Below, in pieces: positions 18,075 through 26,526 of a stretch of 64,000 nucleotides of DNA. Origin of the DNA: Kribbella capetownensis (lineage in GTDB: Bacteria > Actinomycetota > Actinomycetes > Propionibacteriales > Kribbellaceae); the NCBI RefSeq assembly GCF_004331485.1, contig NZ_SJKD01000016.1, positions 1 to 64,000 of the forward strand. The letters run 5' to 3'. Each line of letters starts with the position of its first letter. Position 1 is the stretch's first letter. The notes beneath the pieces are model-generated. The model was not told the origin of the DNA. It saw only the letters and a program-made list of their open reading frames with translations, and ran no database searches. A program made the translations under genes and the position numbers.

Positions 18075-18440
18075 ATGGACGTCCCGAACTACGACGGCCG
18101 GATCTTCCGCCCGCTCGGCAACCCGCCGGACGCGCCGACCGGCCGCTACCACCAGAACGGCAAGCTGATCTGGGCCGAGTTCGGCGGTGGTCGCCTGTAC
18201 TTCGGCCGCCTCGTTGGCATGTGTGACGACGAGGGCGTCATCACCGCCACCTACTGCCAACTCGCCACCGACGGCACCGTCACCGCCGGGCAGGTCACCA
18301 GCACCCCCGCCTACACCCCCGCCGGCACCCTCACCCTCACCGAGCACTACCACCGACTCGACGGCGCCACCGGCACCTCGGTAATAGAAGAGGTACCCCC
18401 CTCCCTAGCCCCACCCCCAGCAGACTCCCTCCGCGGCTGA
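18075..18440 (+). CDS. Small beta-rich hypothetical protein
   Basis: This 121-residue protein has repeated strand motifs (NYDGRIFRPL, YHQNGKLIWAEFGGGRLYFG, LTLTEHYHRLDG, TSVIEEV). The pattern matches a family often loosely annotated as N-acetylglutamate synthase in databases, but no GNAT motif is visible. A small beta-barrel is more likely. It starts 1 nt after the MetRS-like stop (TGA-C-ATG), so it is translationally coupled. It may bind a product or substrate of the ATP-grasp/synthetase pair. Confidence 0.7.
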   Translation: MDVPNYDGRIFRPLGNPPDAPTGRYHQNGKLIWAEFGGGRLYFGRLVGMCDDEGVITATYCQLATDGTVTAGQVTSTPAYTPAGTLTLTEHYHRLDGATGTSVIEEVPPSLAPPPADSLRG

Positions 18441-18455
18441 GCACTACGGCGGAGA

Positions 18456-18599
18456 TCACGTCAGGCGATCGAAGTCTTCGGCGATCGCTTGACTGGTCTC
18501 CGCGGAGTCCCAGTCATCCGCGAGCACGATCCGGCCGGCGAGCGAGCCACGACCGGCAGCCTGCGTCCAGCCAGGATTCTCTTCCTGCAGTTCGTCCAT
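18456..18599 (-). CDS. Small acidic protein (47 aa) coupled to ispE
   Basis: The ATG at 18599 lies 8 nt after the ispE stop on the same strand, and the frame ends with TGA at 18456. The peptide reads MDELQEENPGWTQAAGRGSL, then AGRIVLADDWDSAE and AIAEDFDRLT. The acidic tail resembles C-termini of Phd/YefM-type antitoxins, but no DNA-binding N-terminus or toxin partner is present. It could be a decayed antitoxin or an independent small gene. Coding character is good for its size. Confidence 0.45.
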   Translation of the reverse strand: MDELQEENPGWTQAAGRGSLAGRIVLADDWDSAETSQAIAEDFDRLT

Positions 18600-18607
18600 G
18601 AGTGTGC

Positions 18608-19540
18608 CTAGCGGTTGGCGGGGGCCGGGAGGATTCGGGCTCCGGGGACGGGGGCTTCGGCTTGGCGGACCATGCGGCAGAGGCCGGATTCGGCGAGTTC
18701 TACGGCCAGGTCGACGGCGCTGCGGCTGTCGGCGGCGAGGAACAGGCAGGTCGGACCGGAGCCGGAGATCTGCGCGGCCAGGGCGCCTTGGTCGAGGCCG
18801 AACTGGAGGGTGTCGCCGAGCTCGGGACGCAGCGAGAGAGCGGCTGCCTGGAGGTCATTGCTGAGGGCAACTGCGAGTGCGTCGGGCCGGCCGGAGAGTA
18901 GTGCGGTGAGGAGCTCGGGGCGTACCTCGGGCGACTCGACCCGGCGGAGCGGACGCAGCCGGTCCAGCTCGCCGTACACGGCCGGCGTCGACAGTCCGCC
19001 CTCGGCGATCGCGAAGACCCAGTGGAACGTGCCGCGCGACATCACCTCGGTGACCTGCTCGCCGCGGCCGTGGCCGAGCGCGGTGTGGCCGACCAGGCAG
19101 AACGGTACGTCGCTGCCGAGCTCGGCCGCGAGATTCTGCAACTCGGTCTGCGACAACTGCAAGCCCCACAGCCGATTGCACGCCACCAGAGTCGCTGCCG
19201 CGTCAGTGGATCCGCCGGCCATCCCACCGGCGACCGGGATGGTCTTGCGGATCGTCAGCGCGACGCCTTCCTCGACGTCGTACTCCGCCTGCAGCAACCG
19301 CGCCGCGCGGACCGCGAGGTTCGTCTCGTCGGTCGGTACGTCGGCCGCGAAGTCTCCGACCGCCTCGACCGAGACCGCCGCGTCGTCGTCCCGCACCACC
19401 GCGGTCACATCGTCGTACAGGGCAACGGCCTGGTAGACCGTGGCGACGGGGTGATACCCGTCCGGGCGCGGCGGACCGACCGACAGACCGAGATTGATCT
19501 TGGCCGGCGACCGCACCGTGACCTCAGCAGAAGGTGACAC
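18608..19540 (-). CDS. ispE: 4-diphosphocytidyl-2-C-methyl-D-erythritol kinase
   Basis: The product has 310 residues and belongs to the GHMP kinase family. N-terminal SPAKINLGLSVGPPRPDGYH is the IspE signature, PVAGGMAGGSTDAAA is the ATP-binding glycine-rich motif, and ISGSGPTCLFL lies near the C-terminus. The enzyme catalyses ATP-dependent phosphorylation of CDP-methylerythritol in the MEP isoprenoid pathway. GTG start at 19540, 17 nt after ksgA. The order rpfB-ksgA-ispE is the conserved actinobacterial arrangement. Confidence 0.95.
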   Translation of the reverse strand: MSPSAEVTVRSPAKINLGLSVGPPRPDGYHPVATVYQAVALYDDVTAVVRDDDAAVSVEAVGDFAADVPTDETNLAVRAARLLQAEYDVEEGVALTIRKTIPVAGGMAGGSTDAAATLVACNRLWGLQLSQTELQNLAAELGSDVPFCLVGHTALGHGRGEQVTEVMSRGTFHWVFAIAEGGLSTPAVYGELDRLRPLRRVESPEVRPELLTALLSGRPDALAVALSNDLQAAALSLRPELGDTLQFGLDQGALAAQISGSGPTCLFLAADSRSAVDLAVELAESGLCRMVRQAEAPVPGARILPAPANR

Positions 19541-19557
19541 GCGGACAGGCTAGGGCA

Positions 19558-20445
19558 TCAGGCAGGTGACTGGTCGCGACCTGCACTTGCGATGGCAGCG
19601 AACTCGGTGATTCCGAGCATCTCGCCGCGCAGGCCCGGATCGATGCCTGTGACCCGGAACACCTCGTCGAGGCGAGCGCGGTCCGGCATCCAGCGCGCGA
19701 GTGCCGAGCGCACGGTCTTGCGCCGCTGCGAGAACGCCGCCTCGATCACCGCGAACACCTCCTCCCGGCTCGCACTCGTCGCCGGCGGCTCCCGCCGTTC
19801 GAAGGCGACCAGTCCGGAGTCGACGTTCGGCGCCGGCCAGAACACGTTCCGCCCGACCGGGCCGGCCCGGCGGACCTCGGCGTACCAGGCGGCCTTCGCA
19901 GACGGTACGCCGTACGTCCGCGAACCGGGTGGAGCGGCGAGCCGATCAGCCACCTCGGACTGGACCATGACGAGCCCGTGCCGCAGCGACGGCGACACCT
20001 CGAGCAGATGCAGCAGCACCGGTACTGCGACGTTGTACGGCAGATTGGCGACACACGCCGTCGGCGACCCGATCTGCTCGGGACCGACCGTCATCGCGTC
20101 GGCCTCGACCACCGTGAAGTCGGCGGCCTGGTCCGGGGCGTACGTCGCGATCGTCGACGGCAACGCGGACGCGAGCACCGGATCGATCTCGACCGCGGTG
20201 ACCGGATGCCCTGCGGCGAGCAATGCGAGCGTCAGCGACCCGAGCCCAGGACCGACCTCGAGCACGGTCTCTCCGGCCGTCAGCGCAGCGGCCTTGACGA
20301 TCCGGCGGACCGTGTTGGGGTCGATGACGAAGTTCTGGCCGCGCTGCTTGGTCGGACGGACGCCCAGCGCGGCGGCCAGTGAACGCACTTCCGCCGGACC
20401 GAGAAGTCTCGGTCCGGCGGAAGTGGATGAATCAGACGAGGTCAC
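19558..20445 (-). CDS. ksgA: 16S rRNA (adenine1518/1519-N6)-dimethyltransferase
   Basis: The product has 295 residues. The motifs are KQRGQNFVIDPNTVRRIV, the SAM-binding LEVGPGLGSLTLAL and the catalytic NLPYNV, all typical of KsgA/RsmA. It dimethylates two adenines in helix 45 of 16S rRNA during small-subunit maturation. GTG start at 20445, 12 nt after the rpfB stop. The N-terminal segment STSAGPRLLGPAEV is encoded by a near-perfect 40-bp palindrome, an oddity described separately. Confidence 0.95.
   Translation of the reverse strand: MTSSDSSTSAGPRLLGPAEVRSLAAALGVRPTKQRGQNFVIDPNTVRRIVKAAALTAGETVLEVGPGLGSLTLALLAAGHPVTAVEIDPVLASALPSTIATYAPDQAADFTVVEADAMTVGPEQIGSPTACVANLPYNVAVPVLLHLLEVSPSLRHGLVMVQSEVADRLAAPPGSRTYGVPSAKAAWYAEVRRAGPVGRNVFWPAPNVDSGLVAFERREPPATSASREEVFAVIEAAFSQRRKTVRSALARWMPDRARLDEVFRVTGIDPGLRGEMLGITEFAAIASAGRDQSPA
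20386..20425. repeat. 40-bp perfect palindrome inside the 5' coding region of ksgA
   Basis: The arms at 20386-20404 and 20407-20425 are perfect 19-bp reverse complements (CACTTCCGCCGGACCGAGA) around AG. It covers codons 7-20 of ksgA. It could form a very stable mRNA hairpin just after the ksgA start, act as a terminator/attenuator after rpfB, or bind a dimeric protein. Confidence 0.9.
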
Positions 20446-20457
20446 CCCGTCAGTGTG

Positions 20458-21579
20458 TCAGGCTCGCTTGCCACACACCGGCCAGGCGCCGTACCCGCCG
20501 CGGTCGGCCTTGACCTTCTCCGCGATCGCGATCTGCTGCGCCTTGGACGCGCCGTTCGCGTTGTTGGCGTAGGCAGTACCGCCGTAGGCCGCCCAGGTGC
20601 CGTGGTCGAACTGCAGTCCGCCGTAGTACCCGTTGCCGGAGTTGATCGACCAGTTGCCACCGGACTCGCACTCGGCGATCCGGTCCCAGGCACCGGTGTT
20701 GCCGCTGGCCGGCGGCTCGGCGTCGGTGGTCGGCTCCTCGGGCTTCGCCTTGGTGCCGACGAGGACCTTCTCGTTGACCGCGGCGGTGACCACCTTGGTC
20801 GCGAGCACCTTGCTGGTCGACAGCTTGCCGTCCAGGTAGGTGTACACGTAGGTGACCGCCTTCGAGCCGTCGGTCCCCTTCGTGGTGGTCTTCTTGGTGC
20901 CCTCGAGCATCGTGGCCGACTTGGTCTGGTCGGTCCCGTGCGCGATCGCCAGGGTCTTGGTGACCTTCTTGACGTCGACCTTCACGTACCCGACCCGGTT
21001 CACACCGGGCTTGAGAGCGGTGGTCGCCGCCGGGCTGATCCGGTCGTCGGAGTCCCAGGCGATCTTCGCGCCGGTGAGAGCCTCACCGACGGTCGAGGCC
21101 ATCGACTTGACGGTCGCGACCTTGCCCTGCCGCACGATCTGCACGGTCTTCGGGGTCTTCACCACGAGCTCCAGGCCCTGGCGCCCGATCGGCGCGCTCC
21201 GGCTGGTCGAGAACACCGCGGCGCTGTCGTAGCGCAGACCCAGGTCGGCCAGCGCCTCGTTCACGCTGTCGGCCGTGGTCCAGAACGCCTTCTTGGTGCC
21301 GTCGGCGTTGACGACCAGCTGGCGGCCGTACTGCACCGCGATCTCCTGGCCGTCCTTCAACTTCGAGTCCGGCGACGGGGCAACGACGTCGTGCTCGCCG
21401 ATCTGAACCTTCTCGGCCTTCAGGGCGTCTGCCACGGTGGAACCGAAGGTGTGCACCTTCTGCACCTGGCCGTCGACGGACAGGCTCACGGTCTTGCTTT
21501 TCGCGGCATACGCCACGGAACCGCCCGCAACAGCGAACGCAGCCGTCGCACCGACGGCCGCGATGATGGACTTACGCAC
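20458..21579 (-). CDS. rpfB: Resuscitation-promoting factor RpfB
   Basis: The product has 373 residues. The order is: signal peptide (about 1-26); three DUF348 repeats (VSLSVDGQVQKVHTFGSTVA, then two related units); a G5 domain (about 215-290); a Pro/Glu linker; and the Rpf lytic transglycosylase domain WDRIAECESGGNWSINSGNG, whose catalytic Glu is in AECESGG. Rpf enzymes cleave peptidoglycan and stimulate growth from dormancy. GTG start 21579 is preceded by GGGAGCG. It leads the ksgA-ispE operon. I looked for a ydaO-type riboswitch upstream and did not see one. Confidence 0.95.
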   Translation of the reverse strand: MRKSIIAAVGATAAFAVAGGSVAYAAKSKTVSLSVDGQVQKVHTFGSTVADALKAEKVQIGEHDVVAPSPDSKLKDGQEIAVQYGRQLVVNADGTKKAFWTTADSVNEALADLGLRYDSAAVFSTSRSAPIGRQGLELVVKTPKTVQIVRQGKVATVKSMASTVGEALTGAKIAWDSDDRISPAATTALKPGVNRVGYVKVDVKKVTKTLAIAHGTDQTKSATMLEGTKKTTTKGTDGSKAVTYVYTYLDGKLSTSKVLATKVVTAAVNEKVLVGTKAKPEEPTTDAEPPASGNTGAWDRIAECESGGNWSINSGNGYYGGLQFDHGTWAAYGGTAYANNANGASKAQQIAIAEKVKADRGGYGAWPVCGKRA

Positions 21580-21799
21580 TAACGCTCCCAGGTAGGGCCT
21601 CCCGGGCACGGGGTCGGACAGCGCTGGCGTAAGGCCGCAAACTCCGGGTAATTCAGGGCCCGGGGACCACGGTCATCGCCGAGGGGCGCGCTGCCCGGAA
21701 CCTTCCCCGATCCCGGCCAACATCACGAGACAGTAACGAAGATGTCCCGGAAGCGCCAATCCTCTCGTCGGCGAGTCGCAAAATAGTGTAATGGGCCAG

Positions 21800-22414
21800 T
21801 TACGCCAGGTGATGGCCCCAGTGCCCTCGATGCACCACTTCGGCGGTGTTCCGGCGGCCTCGTTTGAGCGAGGGCGAGCGCTTGTCCGGGGCCCGGTGGC
21901 CGACCGCCAGCAGGCCGATGAGGTCGAACCCGGCAGGCACCCCGAACTCGTCGTACAGCTTGCCCACCTTGTCCGCAGGAGGCCCGAAAAAGCACGCTCC
22001 CAGGCCCTCGTCGACGACCGTCTGCAGCATCAGCAGCACCGCCATCCCGGTGTCGACGTACCAGTACGGCGCCGTCCAGTGGGACTCGTCGCGGTCGGTC
22101 CAGCCCTTGTCCGCCTCGGCGTACCGATCGAGGTACGCGTCCTTGTGTGCGAAGGCGAAGATCAGCAGCGGCGCCCGGCGCAGTCCTGTGAGCCATCCCA
22201 CATACTTCTCGTCGGGGTCGGCGGCCGCGATTCCCCAGTACCGCTCCCGCTCGTCACCCTCCAGCGTCAGGAACGCCCACCCCTGGCTGAAGCCACCGGA
22301 CGGGGCATGCAGACCGTTCTCCAGGATCCGTTCCCGGACCTCTGCCGGCACCGGCCGGTCGGGGTCGAAGTTCCGCACCATCCGGCGCCGCCGCACTACC
22401 TCACTGAACTCCAT
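21800..22414 (-). CDS. Nitroreductase family protein
   Basis: The product has about 204 residues. The FMN-dependent nitroreductase fold shows RRRMVRNFDPDRPVP at the N-terminus, NGLHAPSGGFSQGW, and GLGACFFGPP near the C-terminus. Such proteins reduce nitroaromatics, quinones or flavins; the substrate is unknown. ATG 22414 overlaps the end of the ornithine-cyclodeaminase-like gene by 14 nt (GTG 22420 is an alternative), so the two are co-translated. It ends the metG-SRPBCC-tatD-OCD operon. Confidence 0.88.
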   Translation of the reverse strand: MEFSEVVRRRRMVRNFDPDRPVPAEVRERILENGLHAPSGGFSQGWAFLTLEGDERERYWGIAAADPDEKYVGWLTGLRRAPLLIFAFAHKDAYLDRYAEADKGWTDRDESHWTAPYWYVDTGMAVLLMLQTVVDEGLGACFFGPPADKVGKLYDEFGVPAGFDLIGLLAVGHRAPDKRSPSLKRGRRNTAEVVHRGHWGHHLA

Positions 22415-23324
22415 GGGCACTGTCTACCAGCCGCGCCAGCAGGTAGGCCTCAGTGCCCGCGAGCCCGACCGAGCAGAAGATCACCGTCTGCTCCGCGCCG
22501 GTCCGGCCCGGAGCGTCCCCGGCGAGCACCGCACCGAGACTGGTCAGGCGGTCGTGTTGCGGACTCCCGACCAGGATGAACGGCGGGTCGTACGCCGACG
22601 TCTGCGCGATCGAGTCCGTCACCGCGACATCCGCCCGGGCAACCAGGTCGGGACCGAACTCGGCCCGCCCGACCTGCTTCGGCCCGAGCGTCGTCACATA
22701 AGCACCCGGCGCGATCCACTCGGCCTCGATCACCGGCACCGGGCTGTTCGTCGCGAGTACGACGATGTCCCGGCCCTCGACCGCGTCCCGGGCCGACTCC
22801 ACCGCGACCGCGGGCAGTCCCAACTCGGCGGAAACCCTTGCTGCAAAGGCGGTCCGGCGTACCTGGTCACGACTGAAGATCGCGACGGACGACAGCGGAC
22901 GGACCGTGGCGATCGCCCAGAGCTGGGTCCATGCCTGGGCGCCGGTCCCGATCAGACCGAGGGTCGTCGCGTCCGGATTCGCCAGCGCGTCGACCGCGAC
23001 ACCACCGATCGCACCGACCCGTCGCGGACCGAGTTCGTTGCCCAAAGCAATGCCTCGGACTGCGCCGGTGCTCCAGTCGTGCACGACGACAACCTGACTG
23101 CCGGGCTCGGTGTCGAACGAGTCGTACGACCGGTAGCCGAACCACTCCCCCGTCAGCGCTCCGGTGGTGAACACGAGCCTGCCGTCGCCCAGGTCCGTGC
23201 TCACCCGCGGCGGAGTGTGCAGCCGGCCCTCGTGGGCGGCCAGGATCGCCTCGCGCATCCAGCCGACCGCGGCGGCGGGCTGGAGCCGGGCCGTGATGTC
23301 GGCGTCGGTGAGGACGTCTACCAC
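22401..23324 (-). CDS. Ornithine cyclodeaminase/mu-crystallin family protein
   Basis: The product has 307 residues. The Rossmann NAD-binding motif is LGLIGTGAQAWTQLWAI, with family features GAVRGIALGNELG, VVLATNSPVPV and TLGPKQVGRAEF. Members are imine reductases/dehydrogenases or cyclodeaminases acting on amino acids. GTG 23324 overlaps the tatD stop by 7 nt, and the longer frame is rejected. SbnB-type members cooperate with SbnA-type PLP enzymes. An SbnA-like gene lies 16 kb away in the metallophore-like locus, but a link is speculative. Confidence 0.82.
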   Translation of the reverse strand: MVDVLTDADITARLQPAAAVGWMREAILAAHEGRLHTPPRVSTDLGDGRLVFTTGALTGEWFGYRSYDSFDTEPGSQVVVVHDWSTGAVRGIALGNELGPRRVGAIGGVAVDALANPDATTLGLIGTGAQAWTQLWAIATVRPLSSVAIFSRDQVRRTAFAARVSAELGLPAVAVESARDAVEGRDIVVLATNSPVPVIEAEWIAPGAYVTTLGPKQVGRAEFGPDLVARADVAVTDSIAQTSAYDPPFILVGSPQHDRLTSLGAVLAGDAPGRTGAEQTVIFCSVGLAGTEAYLLARLVDSAHGVQ

Positions 23325-24232
23325 GAGCCGCCGAAGGCCCGGTCTGCGTTGTCGCTCAGGGCGCCGCACAGCTCGGCGACAGAAATGTTGAGTACGCCGG
23401 CCATCTTCCGGGCCGTATGCGGGATCAGGTAGGACGCGTTCGGCTGGCCGCGATGGGGAGACGGCGTCAGGTACGGCGCGTCGGTCTCGACCAGGATGCG
23501 GTCGAGCGGGGTGACGGCGAGCGCGTCACGCAGCGACTGGGCGTTCTTGAACGTCACCACTCCCGCGAAGCTCAGGAACGCACCCCGTTCGACGCATTTG
23601 CGGGCGAACTCGGTGTCGCCGGAGAAGCAGTGCATCACCAGCCGGTCCGGCACGCCCTCGCGGTCCAGGATCTTCAGGATGTCGTCGTGCGCATCGCGAT
23701 CGTGGATCATCAGCGTCTTGTCCAGCCGCTTCGCCAGCTCGATGTGCGCGGCGAACGACTCGTGCTGCGCGGCCCGCCCGTCCTCGCCGGTGCGGAAGTA
23801 GTCCAGCCCGGTCTCGCCGATCACGCGGACCTTGTCCGACGTCTGCGCCAGCCGCTCGATCTCGGCCAGTGCGCTGTCCAACTCCCCTGCCGCCTTGAGT
23901 TTCGGCGCTTCGTTGGGGTGCAGGGCGACGCCCGCGATGAGGTTCGGGTACTGCTCTGCGGCCTCGACCGCCCAGACCGCGCCCGGCAGGTCACAGCCGA
24001 CCTGGACGATCCGGGTGACGCCGACGGACGACGCCATTCGGATCGCCTCGGCCGGGCTCAGCCAGGCGCCGTCCTCGCCGTCGGCGATGTCGAGATGGCA
24101 GTGCGCGTCGACCACGCTCATCGGCAGCGGGTCGGGCAGCGCCGGACGACGCCGGTCGCGCGACCGGCCGTCCTCCCCGATCGCCGCGCGTTCCCGGGTC
24201 GGCCGGTCGACCTCCACACCATCAGCAGACAT
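23318..24232 (-). CDS. tatD: TatD family metal-dependent deoxyribonuclease
   Basis: The product has 304 residues. After a ~45-residue disordered, charged N-terminal extension comes the TIM-barrel hydrolase: VVDAHCHLD (metal-binding HxH), GVALHPNEAP, VIGETGLDYF, IHDRDAHDD, MHCFSGD and ILVETDAPYLTP. TatD enzymes are Mg-dependent 3'-5' nucleases. The ATG at 24232 lies 10 nt after the SRPBCC gene. It sits between metG and rpfB, as in mycobacteria (Rv1007c-Rv1008-Rv1009), although two extra genes are inserted after it here. Confidence 0.93.
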   Translation of the reverse strand: MSADGVEVDRPTRERAAIGEDGRSRDRRRPALPDPLPMSVVDAHCHLDIADGEDGAWLSPAEAIRMASSVGVTRIVQVGCDLPGAVWAVEAAEQYPNLIAGVALHPNEAPKLKAAGELDSALAEIERLAQTSDKVRVIGETGLDYFRTGEDGRAAQHESFAAHIELAKRLDKTLMIHDRDAHDDILKILDREGVPDRLVMHCFSGDTEFARKCVERGAFLSFAGVVTFKNAQSLRDALAVTPLDRILVETDAPYLTPSPHRGQPNASYLIPHTARKMAGVLNISVAELCGALSDNADRAFGGSW

Positions 24233-24242
24233 ACGGCCCAGG

Positions 24243-24674
24243 TTACTGACCTTCCGCGGCCTCCTTGACCTTGGCCACGAGCATCTCCCACATGCCCTGG
24301 GAGTGCTTCGCCTCCTCCTCGCTCGCGTTGTTGTCCTGCGTGAGCTTGAGGTGGGTCGCGTCGTCACCGGTCAACTCGTAGGTGAGCGTGTGGTAGTTCT
24401 CGGGCACGTCGGGCTGTCCGGTCAACGGGCTGAAATGCGTCAGCCGCAGCAGGCGGCCGGACGCGATCTCGAGGATCTCGCCCTTGTCCTGGTACGGCTT
24501 GCCCTCCCACTCGCCACTCCAGGTGATCGGGCTGCCAACCTGCCAGTCCGTTTCCACCTCGGCACCGAACCACAGCTGCTTCAGTTGCTTCGGATCGGTC
24601 AGCACCTCCCAGACCTGCGCAGGAGTCGCCGCGATGTCGGTCTCGGCAGTCGCCAGGTAGCCGGTCATTGTCAT
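24243..24674 (-). CDS. SRPBCC (AHSA1/START-like) domain protein
   Basis: The product has 143 residues. DIAATPAQVWEVLTDPKQLK and WFGAEVETDWQVG, followed by LLRLTHFSP and a C-terminal amphipathic helix, match the Activator-of-Hsp90-homologue subset of the SRPBCC fold, a hydrophobic-ligand-binding helix-grip. Function is unknown. Its ATG overlaps the metG stop in a TGATG arrangement; a second ATG 6 nt downstream has better spacing to AAGGAG. Confidence 0.85.
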   Translation of the reverse strand: MTMTGYLATAETDIAATPAQVWEVLTDPKQLKQLWFGAEVETDWQVGSPITWSGEWEGKPYQDKGEILEIASGRLLRLTHFSPLTGQPDVPENYHTLTYELTGDDATHLKLTQDNNASEEEAKHSQGMWEMLVAKVKEAAEGQ

Positions 24675-26473
24675 CAGCTCCTTTCTGCTTCGACCGTACG
24701 ACCGTCGTCGCCTTCGCGCTTGTACAAACGCGTCAGTTCCGCGTCGACCACTTCCGGCCCCAGCTTCGTGAAGACCGGCGTAGGCGGCCGCACAGCTGTT
24801 CCCGGTACGACGGGCTCTGACTCCCAGCGTGGTTGCGCGGTGTAGTCGCCGGTGATGATCGGGTACGACGGCCCGCCGTCCAGATCATCGACCTCGCGAA
24901 CCTCCGGCTGCGGCTGGAAGGCCCCGGTCCCGCCCAGCGTTTCGTGCACCTTCTGCGCCGAGTGCGGCAAGAACGGCGCGAGCAACCGGTTGCTGTCGGC
25001 CACCACCTGCGCCGCGACGTGCAGGATCGTTGCCTTCCGCTCCTGATCGGACTCCTTCCAGGGCGCCTGCTGGGAGAGGTACTGGTTGGCGTCCGCGGCG
25101 TTCTTCATCGCTGCCCCGATCCCGAGCCGGAGCCGATGGTGTCCGAGGTGATCGCCGACCGTGCCGAACGCTTCCTTGCTGCTGGCAAGCAGTTCGCGAT
25201 CGACCGGGGTCAGCTCGCCGGCCGCCGGGATCGCGCCGAAGTCCTTCGCGATCATCGACGCGGTCCGGTTCACCAGGTTGCCCCAGGTGCCGACCAGTTC
25301 GTCGTTGTTCCGGCGGACGAACTCCGACCAGGTGAAGTCGGAGTCGTGCGTCTCCGGCCCGGCGACGGCGATGAAGTACCGCAACGCGTCCGGGCCATAT
25401 CGCTCCAGGACGTCGCGGACGTAGATCACCACCGACCGGGAGGACGAGAACTTCCGCCCTTCCTGGGTCAGGTACTCGCTGCTGACCACCTCGGTCGGCA
25501 GGTTCAGGACGCCGTACGGGCCGGGCGAGGCGTTGTAGCCGAGCAGTTCGGCCGGCCAGATCTGCGCGTGGAAGGTGATGTTGTCCTTGCCCATGAAGTA
25601 GTAGGACAGGGCCTCCGGATCGGACCACCACTTCCGCCAGGCCTCCGGATCGCCTGTCCGCCGGGCCCACTCGATACTCGCCGAGAGGTAGCCGATCACC
25701 GCGTCGAACCACACGTACAGCCGTTTGTTCGGGTTGTCCTCCCAGCCAGGGAGCGGCACCGGGATGCCCCAGTCGATGTCCCGCGTCATCGGCCGCGGGC
25801 GTACGTCGTCCAGCAGGTTCAGCGCGAACTTGAGGACGTTCGGCCGCCAGCCGGTCCGAGTCCGCAGCCAGGCTCCGAGCGCGTCGGCCAGGGCCGGGAG
25901 ATCCAGGTAGATGTGCTCGGTCTCCACGAACACCGGCGTCTCACCGTTGATCCGGCTGTGCGGGTTTCGCAGGTCGATCGCGTCCAACTGGTTGCCGCAG
26001 TTGTCGCACTGGTCGCCGCGCGCACCGTCGTACCCGCAGATGGGGCAGGTGCCCTCGATGTAGCGGTCCGGCAGGGTGCGGCCGGTCGACGGCGAGATCG
26101 CGCCCATCCCGGTCCGTGGGACGAGATATCCGTTGCGGTGAACGGTTCTGAACAACTCCTGCGCCACGGCGTAGTGGTTGCGCGTGGTGGTCCGGGTGAA
26201 CAGGTCGTACGACAGCCCGAGCGACTGCAGGTCCTCGACGATGACCCGGTTGTACCGATCGGCGAGTTCCCGCGGGGTGACGCCTTCCCGCTCCGCCTGG
26301 ACGAGGATCGGCGTACCGTGCTCGTCGGTCCCGGACACCATCAGTACGTCGTTCCCAGCCATCCGCTGGTACCGGCTGAACACATCGGACGGAACGCCGA
26401 AGCCGGAGACATGGCCGATGTGCCTGGGACCGTTCACGTACGGCCAGGCCACGGCGGACAGGATGCTGGTCAT
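24674..26473 (-). CDS. metG: Methionyl-tRNA synthetase (4-Cys knuckle form)
   Basis: The product has 599 residues. It has the class I HIGH motif GPRHIGHVSG, zinc knuckle CPICGYDGARGDQCDNCG, DWGIPVPLPGW, the KMSKS loop as RKFSSSRSV, then a full helical anticodon-binding domain (WGNLVNRTASM, NQYLSQQAPWK). The catalytic lysine context (KFSSS) and knuckle resemble Streptomyces-type MetRS, unlike the second MetRS at 31.2 kb. The ATG 26473 is the family start. It heads the operon to SRPBCC, tatD, OCD and nitroreductase. Having two full MetRS genes within 7 kb is unusual. Confidence 0.9.
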   Translation of the reverse strand: MTSILSAVAWPYVNGPRHIGHVSGFGVPSDVFSRYQRMAGNDVLMVSGTDEHGTPILVQAEREGVTPRELADRYNRVIVEDLQSLGLSYDLFTRTTTRNHYAVAQELFRTVHRNGYLVPRTGMGAISPSTGRTLPDRYIEGTCPICGYDGARGDQCDNCGNQLDAIDLRNPHSRINGETPVFVETEHIYLDLPALADALGAWLRTRTGWRPNVLKFALNLLDDVRPRPMTRDIDWGIPVPLPGWEDNPNKRLYVWFDAVIGYLSASIEWARRTGDPEAWRKWWSDPEALSYYFMGKDNITFHAQIWPAELLGYNASPGPYGVLNLPTEVVSSEYLTQEGRKFSSSRSVVIYVRDVLERYGPDALRYFIAVAGPETHDSDFTWSEFVRRNNDELVGTWGNLVNRTASMIAKDFGAIPAAGELTPVDRELLASSKEAFGTVGDHLGHHRLRLGIGAAMKNAADANQYLSQQAPWKESDQERKATILHVAAQVVADSNRLLAPFLPHSAQKVHETLGGTGAFQPQPEVREVDDLDGGPSYPIITGDYTAQPRWESEPVVPGTAVRPPTPVFTKLGPEVVDAELTRLYKREGDDGRTVEAERS

Positions 26474-26526
26474 GCGCCCGACTGTAGAAGCCCGACCACC
26501 CGCCAGCGACTGGTTTACCGCGGTGG

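Noticed and set aside
18456..18599. Complete toxin-antitoxin pair behind ispE
   Set aside because: Only an antitoxin-like tail is present; no toxin gene adjoins it.
21580..21790. ydaO (c-di-AMP) riboswitch upstream of rpfB
   Set aside because: Expected in some actinobacterial rpf leaders, but the conserved riboswitch blocks could not be found here; only a short CCGGG/CCCGG pairing is present.
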